The notes under the pieces: generated by a model
What the model was told of the DNA's origin: nothing
What the model saw: only the letters and a program-made list of their open reading frames with translations
Databases searched by the model: none
Part shown: piece by piece, positions 1-5,516 of the stretch
Layout of the letters: the number at the start of each line of letters is the position of its first letter
Numbering within the stretch: the stretch's first letter is position 1
Made by a program: the position numbers and the translations under genes
Source of the DNA: Bacteroidales bacterium
GTDB taxonomy: Bacteria > Bacteroidota > Bacteroidia > Bacteroidales > UBA932
NCBI GenBank assembly: GCA_017561265.1
Contig: JAFZDJ010000159.1
Location: 1 to 5,516, forward strand
DNA length: 5,516 nt
Direction of reading: 5' to 3'

Positions 1-2
1 GC

Positions 3-41
3 TATGATAATTTTGGAGATAATGAGGTGCTGGTATTCTGA
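3..41 (+). CDS. Possible C-terminal tail of an upstream gene (partial)
   Basis: One forward frame is open from the window edge and ends in TGA at 39-41, giving the last residues YDNFGDNEVLVF. The stop lies 2 bp before the palindrome that starts at 44, which would suit an intergenic repeat sitting directly behind a gene. The stretch is too short to identify a family, and it does not resemble the NPxESL-type ending of the FtsX permease that follows. Another forward frame is also open, from 1 to the TAA at 121-123, but it reads straight through the palindrome and is less likely. The call rests only on an open frame at the edge, so it is weak. Confidence 0.25.
   Translation, partial: YDNFGDNEVLVF
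8..15 (+). promoter_or_regulatory. Candidate Bacteroidetes -7 box (TAnnTTTG)
   Basis: TAATTTTG matches the known Bacteroidetes -7 consensus TAnnTTTG exactly. The partner -33 element would lie left of the window, so only half the promoter can be judged. If it is real, transcription would start a few bases downstream, and the permease mRNA would carry a leader of roughly 110 nt containing the palindrome at 44-108. An 8-base pattern with two free positions occurs often by chance, and the site overlaps a possible coding tail. Confidence 0.18.
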
Positions 42-43
42 TA

Positions 44-108
44 GTTGTAAGTTGCGGCTCGCTCCGCAGAAGCATAGGGAAATGCTTCGCTCACTCGCAA
101 CTTACAAC
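44..108. repeat. Long nested inverted repeat, REP-like intergenic palindrome
   Basis: The outer arms GTTGTAAGTTGCG (44-56) and CGCAACTTACAAC (96-108) are perfect 13-base inverted repeats. Inside them a second perfect 7-base stem, GAAGCAT (69-75) and ATGCTTC (82-88), closes a 6-nt loop AGGGAA. Between the two stems lie 12 nt on the left, with a small GCGG/CCGC side stem at 54-67, and 7 nt on the right. No T-run follows on either strand, so it does not look like an intrinsic terminator. From memory, similar palindromes, often mis-annotated as small proteins containing strings like SEAFPYASAERAATYNY on the reverse strand, recur between genes in Prevotella and Bacteroides genomes. I therefore infer a dispersed repeat. 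It lies 22 bp before the permease start. Confidence 0.8.
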
Positions 109-130
109 AACATAAAACTTTAAACCCAAT

Positions 131-2470
131 ATGAAGATTAAGGAAACTATAATAAAGGCTCTTTCGCTGGGAACAGGACTGGCGATCGGAATGCTGCTGA
201 TAGCGAAAGTATGCTATGAGATGAGTCACGACAAGTGCTACTCTGACTATGGACAGATATATAAGATCCGCACCCTGTACACACAGCATGGAGATGATAT
301 AGAATATGATAACATATCAGGCGCAGTAGCCCCTGGATTCAGACAGTATGTCCCTGGAGTGGAGACTGCGACAAGGTGGACGTTCATCTTTAATAGCAAC
401 AGATTTACCGATGAAGATAAAAACGTCATTGAAGGAGAAATCATCGTTGTGGACAGTTGCTTCTTCGATGTGTTTGATACTGAAATCCTTGCTGGCAATC
501 CGAAGGAAGCGTTCTCGGAAATAGCCTCTGCAATGGTATCTGAGTCATTTGCCAAGAAGCTGGGAGGTGTATCTGAGAGTATCGGAAAGGTGATTTTCAA
601 TGAAGAGATGTCGACCCTTCCGATCACCATCAAAGGAGTATTTAAGGACTTTCCTCACCACAGTTCGATCAAAAATGATGTGCTCATCTCTATGGAGACC
701 ATCGTGAAGCAATCCACTGAAAACTGGGTGGGAAACGACAGATACAGAGGATATGTAAGACTTGCGGAGGGAACCGATCCGGATATGCTTGCACCGGCAA
801 TCAGGCTGATGCAGGAGAAGAACTATCCGCCTGAAATGGTACAGATGGCCGAGCAGTCAGGAATTGACATCCACTACTTCCTGAGCCCTCTGACAGGCAT
901 GGAGATGCTTCCGGATCAGACAAAAACCATGATCATCATTCTGACAGTGGTATCAGTACTTCTGATAATGATCTCTTTGCTGAACTATGTGCTCATGTCC
1001 GTGTCAGCACTTGTGAAGAGGTCGAAGGAGATGGGAGTACGCAAGTGCTATGGAGCAGAAAGCAGAACCATCTATGGAATTATGAGCAAGGAGGCTCTTA
1101 CTGACATCGCCGTTGCACTTGTTGTAACTGTCGCAATCATCCTTCCTCTTCGTTCCATGATTCAGGATCTCATAGGTGTTCCCGTAAGCGCACTTCTGGT
1201 CGGTGCCACATACGGTACTGTTGCCGGTGTCCTTGCAGTTGTATTCATAGTGGCGGCACTCGTTCCGGGCTATCTGTATTCCAGAATTCCTGCCGGTGCG
1301 GCCATCAGGAACTACAGGGAGAACAAGAAGGCATGGAAGCTCGGCCTGCTCTTCGTACAGACAGGAATCTGTGCCCTTCTGCTGACACTGATGTGCGTGA
1401 TTTCCGCACAGTACGACAAGGCTGTGAATGACAAGCCGGGGTATGAGTACAAGGACCTGCTCTGGACCGTACTCACAGGAACTGACAATGGCCTGCATCA
1501 GGGAATCATCGATGAACTCAAAACAGTGTCCGGTGTGATGGACGTGCAGATGTCATATAGTCTTCCATTGGATTACAGTTCAGGAAACAACGTATTGCTC
1601 CCCGGAGAAGATTTTACTGAGCTATTCAATATCGCCGATCAGTATGAAGGAACCGAGGGATTATTTGAGATGCTGGAAATTCCTTTCGTCGAGGGACGAT
1701 ACCCGCAGAATGCCTCAGAGATTGCAGTCAGCGAGAGTTTCGTAAAGAAGATGATGGAGTTCCAGGACTGGAGCGACGGAGCTGTCGGCAAGCAGATCGC
1801 AGTTACCGAGCATAGTCAGACTCCAGATGAGGTCTTCACTGTCAGTGGAGTCTATAAGGATTACAGGATCAACACACTGACAAATCAGGATATGCGTGCA
1901 AGTGTCAAGTTCTTCGGAGAAGTAGGCAAAGCGCATATGCCGTTCATGGCCATCAAGGTCAGCGAAGTGAATACAGAGATCATTCAAAAGGTGGAGGATG
2001 TCATCCAGTCCAGGATCGAAAACAGAGAGGTGGAAGTCAAATCCTATAAGGACTCAATGAGGGAAGCATATTCCGGTGAGAGACGAATGAGGAACACCGT
2101 GCTTGCCGGATGCATCATTTCAATACTCATTGCCCTATTTGGACTGATAGGATATATCCGTGACGAGTCGCAGAGAAGGAGCAAGGAGATGGCCGTACGC
2201 AAGATCAACGGAGCTACAGTCAGGGAACTTGTGGGTATCTATGTTGCGGAAATAATGAAACTCAGCATTCCGGCAATCATCCTCGGCAACGTGGGAGCCT
2301 GGTTTGCAGCATCGGCATGGCTCAAGAACTTCTCAGAGAAGATAGCCTTATCTCCATGGTACTTTATTCTTGCAGACGTGGTTATCATCCTCCTGGTATC
2401 CGGATGCGTGATAGTCAACAGCCTCCGCATATCGAGAAGCAATCCTGTGGAATCATTAAAAAACGAGTAG
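131..2470 (+). CDS. FtsX/MacB-type ABC transporter permease, double-module, 779 aa
   Basis: Inner-membrane permease expected to work with the ATPase encoded next downstream. Predicted order: membrane helix 1 at about residues 9-28, a periplasmic MacB_PCD-like domain at about 30-262, helices 2-4 (about 266-290, 324-342, 360-384), helix 5 (about 402-425), a second periplasmic domain to about 654, then helices 6-8 (about 655-676, 706-728, 744-764). FtsX coupling motifs follow helices 2 and 6: KEMGVRKCYGA (299-309) and KEMAVRKINGA (685-695). The two halves are an old duplication: AMVSESFAKK (134-143) matches IAVSESFVKK (531-540), and GVFKDF (169-174) matches GVYKDY (573-578). The length is normal for Bacteroidetes members. 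Start: an in-frame TAA at 113-115 with no other ATG after it fixes 131. No Shine-Dalgarno is visible. The N-terminus appears to lack the basic helix that usually precedes helix 1. The substrate is unknown; lipoprotein, peptide or drug export are family possibilities. Confidence 0.95.
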   Translation: MKIKETIIKALSLGTGLAIGMLLIAKVCYEMSHDKCYSDYGQIYKIRTLYTQHGDDIEYDNISGAVAPGFRQYVPGVETATRWTFIFNSNRFTDEDKNVIEGEIIVVDSCFFDVFDTEILAGNPKEAFSEIASAMVSESFAKKLGGVSESIGKVIFNEEMSTLPITIKGVFKDFPHHSSIKNDVLISMETIVKQSTENWVGNDRYRGYVRLAEGTDPDMLAPAIRLMQEKNYPPEMVQMAEQSGIDIHYFLSPLTGMEMLPDQTKTMIIILTVVSVLLIMISLLNYVLMSVSALVKRSKEMGVRKCYGAESRTIYGIMSKEALTDIAVALVVTVAIILPLRSMIQDLIGVPVSALLVGATYGTVAGVLAVVFIVAALVPGYLYSRIPAGAAIRNYRENKKAWKLGLLFVQTGICALLLTLMCVISAQYDKAVNDKPGYEYKDLLWTVLTGTDNGLHQGIIDELKTVSGVMDVQMSYSLPLDYSSGNNVLLPGEDFTELFNIADQYEGTEGLFEMLEIPFVEGRYPQNASEIAVSESFVKKMMEFQDWSDGAVGKQIAVTEHSQTPDEVFTVSGVYKDYRINTLTNQDMRASVKFFGEVGKAHMPFMAIKVSEVNTEIIQKVEDVIQSRIENREVEVKSYKDSMREAYSGERRMRNTVLAGCIISILIALFGLIGYIRDESQRRSKEMAVRKINGATVRELVGIYVAEIMKLSIPAIILGNVGAWFAASAWLKNFSEKIALSPWYFILADVVIILLVSGCVIVNSLRISRSNPVESLKNE

Positions 2471-2478
2471 CGTATTTC

Positions 2479-2490
2479 ATAATTAATTAT
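2479..2490. repeat. 12-bp AT-only palindrome in the permease-ATPase spacer
   Basis: ATAATTAATTAT is a perfect 12-base palindrome starting 8 bp after the first permease stop. The 116-bp spacer (2471-2586) otherwise holds only a weak 6-bp stem (AATCGC 2510-2515 with GCGATT 2534-2539, 18-nt loop), and no T-run terminator or TAnnTTTG box. The palindrome could be a protein-binding site, but AT-only symmetry in an AT-rich spacer arises easily by chance. Confidence 0.3.
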
Positions 2491-2586
2491 ACCACAGCAC
2501 CTTACATCAAATCGCATGAGGCAAACGACACAGGCGATTCAGCATAAACATCTGATTAACAAATAACTAACAAAAACAATAAAGAT

Positions 2587-3267
2587 ATGATTAAAGTAAC
2601 TAACCTCAGCAAGGTTTTCCGTACAGAGGAAATCGAGACAACAGCACTCAATCAGGTTTCATTCGAGATCAATGACGGCGAATTCGTGGCCATCATGGGT
2701 CCCTCAGGATGCGGCAAGTCAACACTCCTGAACATCCTCGGACTTCTTGACAACCCTACAGACGGAAGCTACATGCTTCTCGGTCAGGAGGTGGCCAAAC
2801 TCAAGGAGAAAGACCGCACCAAGTTCCGCAAGGGCAACATCGGTTTCGTATTCCAGAGCTTCAACCTCATCGACGAGCTCAACGTGTATGAGAATGTGGA
2901 ACTTCCGCTGAAGTATCTCAACATCAGCTCATCAGAACGCAAGCAGCGCGTGACCGAGATGCTCAAGAGAATGAACATCAGCCACCGTGCCCAGCACTTT
3001 CCACAGCAGCTCTCAGGCGGTCAGCAGCAGCGTGTCGCCATCGCACGTGCAGTCGTATCGAACCCTAAGCTGATCCTCGCCGACGAGCCTACCGGTAACC
3101 TCGACTCAAAGAACGGCAAGGAAGTGATGGATCTTCTCACTGAACTCAACAAGGAAGGCACAACCATCGTGATGGTGACCCACTCACAGAAGGATGCAGC
3201 CTGCGCACAGCGCATCGTCAACCTTTTCGACGGTCAGATCGTATCAGACGTAAAGAACGAACTCTAG
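2587..3267 (+). CDS. ABC transporter ATP-binding protein, LolD/MacB type, 226 aa
   Basis: Cytoplasmic ATPase that dimerises and hydrolyses ATP to drive an FtsX-type permease. All nucleotide-binding motifs are intact: Walker A GPSGCGKST (38-46), Q-loop Gln90 in FVFQSFNL, signature LSGGQQQR (142-149), Walker B LILADEP (162-168) with Glu167 as catalytic base, D-loop NLDS (171-174) and switch His199 in VTHS. The length of about 226 residues and the FQSFNLIDELNVYENVELPL stretch (residues 89-108) are typical of the LolD/MacB/FtsE-like class, and there is no fused membrane domain. In-frame TAA at 2557-2559 with no intervening ATG fixes the start; the leader is A-rich without a Shine-Dalgarno. The gene lies between two paralogous permeases, 116 bp after one and 81 bp before the other, so it probably serves both. 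Phe codons are almost all TTC (8 of 9), unlike the permease downstream. The class is certain, the substrate is not. I give no symbol because lolD, macB and others cannot be told apart by sequence alone. Confidence 0.98.
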   Translation: MIKVTNLSKVFRTEEIETTALNQVSFEINDGEFVAIMGPSGCGKSTLLNILGLLDNPTDGSYMLLGQEVAKLKEKDRTKFRKGNIGFVFQSFNLIDELNVYENVELPLKYLNISSSERKQRVTEMLKRMNISHRAQHFPQQLSGGQQQRVAIARAVVSNPKLILADEPTGNLDSKNGKEVMDLLTELNKEGTTIVMVTHSQKDAACAQRIVNLFDGQIVSDVKNEL

Positions 3268-3288
3268 AGTTGTTAAACATAAATATAG

Positions 3289-3337
3289 AACTTAACACCG
3301 GCACTGTCGTGAGATACTGCCGATCTCTAACTTAACA
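3289..3337 (+). repeat. Spacer with AACTTAACA direct repeats and small alternative hairpins
   Basis: AACTTAACA occurs at 3289-3297 and again at 3329-3337, 40 bp apart. Between the copies, CGGCA (3299-3303) can pair with TGCCG (3318-3322), and GAGAT (3311-3315) can pair with ATCTC (3323-3327). The two short stems overlap and exclude each other. There is no T-run, so this is not a terminator, and no TAnnTTTG box is present in the 81-bp spacer, which supports readthrough from the ATPase gene into the second permease. Whether the repeats bind anything is unknown. Confidence 0.35.
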
Positions 3338-3348
3338 TGCAGACATAA

Positions 3349-5516
3349 ATGAATGCACATTTATCGAATTTCCTTACAACGCTTCGTCGCTTCAAGACTG
3401 CGTCGCTATTGAATGTAGTCGGACTTACCTTTGCTTTTGTTGCGTTTTACGTTATCGCTTCACAGGTATGGTACACCCTTACATATAATAGCTGTCTGAA
3501 GGACACTGAGCACACTTACCTGATTTCTCCAAATTTCGGTGGAGATCCTAACGAGATGCACTGGAGCCCTAACTCTCCTGGAGCATTGGCGTATGAAGTG
3601 ATGGAGGCATATCCGGGTACAGAAGAGGTGGCTTCAATTGCTCCCTATCCTGCAATAAGCCGTGTATGGATAAAGGAGAATGACTATCACTTTGAGCCGT
3701 TCAATGACTATGTTTATCAAGGCACGCCTAATGTTCCTGACTTCTTTGGATTCAAGTGTATCAGTGGAGACTTTTCAGGATTGAAAGACCCCAACACTGT
3801 AATCTTGTCACGTTCTGTGGCAGAGAAACTGGGTGTTGGCGTAGGTGGGACTATCTGGCTTGAGGGTGGACGCTGGCACGATGATGGGAAACCTGCTCAC
3901 CAGCAGACAGTCGTAGCCATATATGAGGACATGCCGAAAAATTGCATTTTCGGGCATTGGGGCATAATGCAACACGATGAGAAGGTTTATACTACAGAAA
4001 ACAACAATTGGAACTACTGCAGCTATGTCCGTTTTAAGGAAGGGACTGACATAAACGGCTATATCGATGTCTTCAGGCAGCGTTATGCTGAGTGGTATCT
4101 TGGAATGGCGAAAGAATGGATCGAGGAAGAGCCAGAATATAAAGCTGAAATAGAAGCCGAGATAGAGAATGGCGCTCATATGCTCGCAACACGTCTCGTA
4201 CGCGTTGATAAGATGTACTATACGGAATTCCACGATTCAGGTAATTTTCAGACAGGTAAGAAGTCAACTCCTATTATTCTGTCAAGTATAGCATTGATAA
4301 TTGTGCTTATAGCCTTTATTAACTTTATCAATTTCTTCTTTGCTCTCGTTCCGATACGTATGCGATCTGTCAATGTGTGCAAAGTGTTCGGTGCGAGTCA
4401 GAGATCATTGCGTTGGAACTTTCTGTTTGAGGCAATCGGATTTGTCCTGCTGTCAATGGCATTTACTTTATGTGTCATAGTAGCAATCAAGGATAGTTTC
4501 ATAACGGGTTATTCAATTTGTTCACTTGCTATTGCTGACAATATTCCGGTCTTTATAATGATTGTTGCCTTGATGATGCTGCTGGCGTTTGGAGCTGCAC
4601 TCTATCCGGCGTTCTACATCACTCGCTTCAATGCGTCATTAGGAGTCAAGAATGGTTTTGCACAATCTGCAACTGGACGAAAGCTTCGTGCTGTCATGGT
4701 AGGGCTACAGTTTACCGTTGCTATGGTATTGATTATCACAACAGCAGTCTTCTACCTCCAATACAGGTATATGACTACATACGATCTGGGATTTGACAGG
4801 GAAAATGTAGTGACATTTGCTTCTTGGGACATGGGTACTCGATCTGAAACTGTCATAGAGCGTCTCATGCAACACCCTGATGCAGAAAATGTAACAGCCT
4901 CCCAGATGAATCTTCTCAGCTGCAACCAGAGATGGGGACGAGTTTATCAGGAAAGGGATTATTCAATGAAGTCAAACGGAGTCCGTTGGAATTTTCTTGA
5001 TTTCTTTGGCTTTGACATTCTCGAAGGAAGCGGCTTTACCCCATCATCGGACCGAACTAATGAGATTGTCATGACTCAGCAGATGCACCGAGATATCGGT
5101 ATACCACTGGGATACGAAGAAGGAGCTATGAAATATGTCGGCATCATACGAGATGTTCGTTTGACATCGGTAAGTCAACCTGACGAGTATCATGCATTCT
5201 ACTGTGTTTCAGAAAAAGACAGGATGAGTCATTTCTATATCCGTCTGCGTGGCGGAGCTGATTTTAAAGGCTTTGCTGACTATGTAAAGAGTATTTCAGA
5301 GGAACTTGCTCCAGCTGCAGATAAGCCTGAGCTCTATTACTTGGAAGAATGGGTTGAGAGCCTGTATGAACAGACGAAGAAGGATATGGTGCTTATTGGC
5401 CTGTTTGCAATATTGGCGATTGTAATTGCACTGATGGGAGTGTTCGGCATTGTAATGTTTGAGACTCAATACCGCCGAAGCGAAATTGCAGTTCGCAAGG
5501 TATATGGAGGAACAAC
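3349..5516 (+). CDS. Second FtsX/MacB-type ABC transporter permease (3' end cut by window)
   Basis: Inner-membrane permease, paralogous to the one at 131-2470, open for 722 codons to the window edge with no stop or frameshift. Predicted order: basic N-terminal helix (RRFK, 13-16), membrane helix 1 (about 18-40), periplasmic MacB_PCD-like domain to about 305, helices 2-5 (about 308-335, 360-382, 400-422, 447-470), second periplasmic domain, helix 6 (about 680-703). The last visible residues are the coupling motif RRSEIAVRKVYGGT (709-722); two further helices should lie outside. The first-half motif is divergent (SVNVCKVFGA, 340-349). Paralogy shows in LSRSVAEKLG (153-162) and IYEDMP (191-196). 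An acidic helix-like stretch at 256-275 has 9 Glu in 20 residues and seems extra compared with the other permease. The start is fixed by TAA directly before the ATG (3346-3348); no Shine-Dalgarno is seen. Codons are less TTC-biased (20 of 49 Phe) than in the ATPase gene. The substrate is unknown. Confidence 0.95.
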   Translation, partial: MNAHLSNFLTTLRRFKTASLLNVVGLTFAFVAFYVIASQVWYTLTYNSCLKDTEHTYLISPNFGGDPNEMHWSPNSPGALAYEVMEAYPGTEEVASIAPYPAISRVWIKENDYHFEPFNDYVYQGTPNVPDFFGFKCISGDFSGLKDPNTVILSRSVAEKLGVGVGGTIWLEGGRWHDDGKPAHQQTVVAIYEDMPKNCIFGHWGIMQHDEKVYTTENNNWNYCSYVRFKEGTDINGYIDVFRQRYAEWYLGMAKEWIEEEPEYKAEIEAEIENGAHMLATRLVRVDKMYYTEFHDSGNFQTGKKSTPIILSSIALIIVLIAFINFINFFFALVPIRMRSVNVCKVFGASQRSLRWNFLFEAIGFVLLSMAFTLCVIVAIKDSFITGYSICSLAIADNIPVFIMIVALMMLLAFGAALYPAFYITRFNASLGVKNGFAQSATGRKLRAVMVGLQFTVAMVLIITTAVFYLQYRYMTTYDLGFDRENVVTFASWDMGTRSETVIERLMQHPDAENVTASQMNLLSCNQRWGRVYQERDYSMKSNGVRWNFLDFFGFDILEGSGFTPSSDRTNEIVMTQQMHRDIGIPLGYEEGAMKYVGIIRDVRLTSVSQPDEYHAFYCVSEKDRMSHFYIRLRGGADFKGFADYVKSISEELAPAADKPELYYLEEWVESLYEQTKKDMVLIGLFAILAIVIALMGVFGIVMFETQYRRSEIAVRKVYGGT

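Noticed and set aside
44..108. Palindrome as an intrinsic terminator
   Set aside because: No T-run follows the right arm on the forward strand or the left arm on the reverse strand.
2..289. Reverse-strand reading frame of 95 codons over the palindrome and the permease start
   Set aside because: It overlaps a well-supported permease start in antisense, and its tail is just the translated palindrome. No family features are visible.
247..633. Reverse-strand reading frames inside the first permease, also at 1004-1498, 1715-1987 and 2239-2517
   Set aside because: All are fully or largely antisense to a clear FtsX permease, show no coherent domain, and are explained by the codon bias of the real gene.
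2510..2539. Hairpin AATCGC/GCGATT as a terminator or riboswitch
   Set aside because: The stem is 6 bp with an 18-nt loop and no T-run, within chance expectation for a 116-bp spacer.
2317..2547. Forward reading frame of 76 codons overlapping the end of the first permease
   Set aside because: It runs out of frame through the permease's last membrane helix, and its product is compositionally odd with no recognisable motif.
2784..3221. Reverse-strand frames within the ATPase gene
   Set aside because: They are antisense to intact Walker A, signature and Walker B coding sequence, with no independent evidence.
3299..3322. Sigma-54 (-24/-12) promoter suggested by CGGCAC...CTGC
   Set aside because: The GG and GC elements are too far apart for the required spacing: the GC expected near 3312 is absent. 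TGGTATTC...GTTG at 31-47 fails for the same reason.
3808..4267. Reverse-strand frames within the second permease
   Set aside because: The forward frame is continuous from 3349 to the window end and encodes the expected permease; the antisense frames show no domain.
3349..5516. Possible frameshift or pseudogene in the second permease, because no closed frame is present
   Set aside because: Reading codon by codon shows no stop in the frame; it is simply cut by the window edge.
1..5516. CRISPR arrays, tRNA/rRNA genes, insertion sequences
   Set aside because: No regularly spaced repeats, no cloverleaf or rRNA-like sequence and no transposase coding region are seen; the window is almost wholly three transporter genes.

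Overview
The window looks like part of a Bacteroidales chromosome, probably Prevotella-like. That placement is inferred from three things: the double-module FtsX/MacB-type permeases, the A-rich translation starts with no Shine-Dalgarno sequence, and a mixed but not AT-extreme codon usage. There is no rRNA, tRNA or taxonomic marker gene to confirm it.

Layout: positions 1-130 hold a possible 12-codon tail of an upstream gene followed by a long nested palindrome. Positions 131-2470 are a complete FtsX-like ABC permease of 779 residues. A 116-bp AT-rich spacer follows. Positions 2587-3267 are a complete 226-residue ABC ATPase of the LolD/MacB type. An 81-bp spacer follows, and from 3349 to the window end runs a second, paralogous FtsX-like permease with 722 codons visible. 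It is open at the right edge and lacks its last two membrane segments. All three genes point the same way.

How the parts work together: the ATPase should dimerise at the inner membrane and drive a permease through the FtsX-type coupling loops. Each permease chain carries two consecutive FtsX modules (predicted 8 membrane segments with two large periplasmic domains), so one chain could provide the whole membrane part of a transporter. One ATPase gene between two such permeases suggests either two alternative transporters sharing an ATPase or one larger assembly. The family (MacB, LolCDE and relatives) works by transmembrane mechanotransmission in lipoprotein trafficking, drug or peptide efflux and envelope-stress responses. 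The substrate cannot be told from this sequence. No adaptor (HlyD-like), TolC-like or two-component gene is in the window, though these often lie beside such loci.

No convincing terminator lies between the genes and no Bacteroidetes -7 box was seen in the two inner spacers, so the three genes are probably co-transcribed. I see no clearly new system. The points most worth a second look are the palindrome at 44-108, the one-ATPase/two-permease arrangement, and the degenerate coupling motif in the first half of the second permease.
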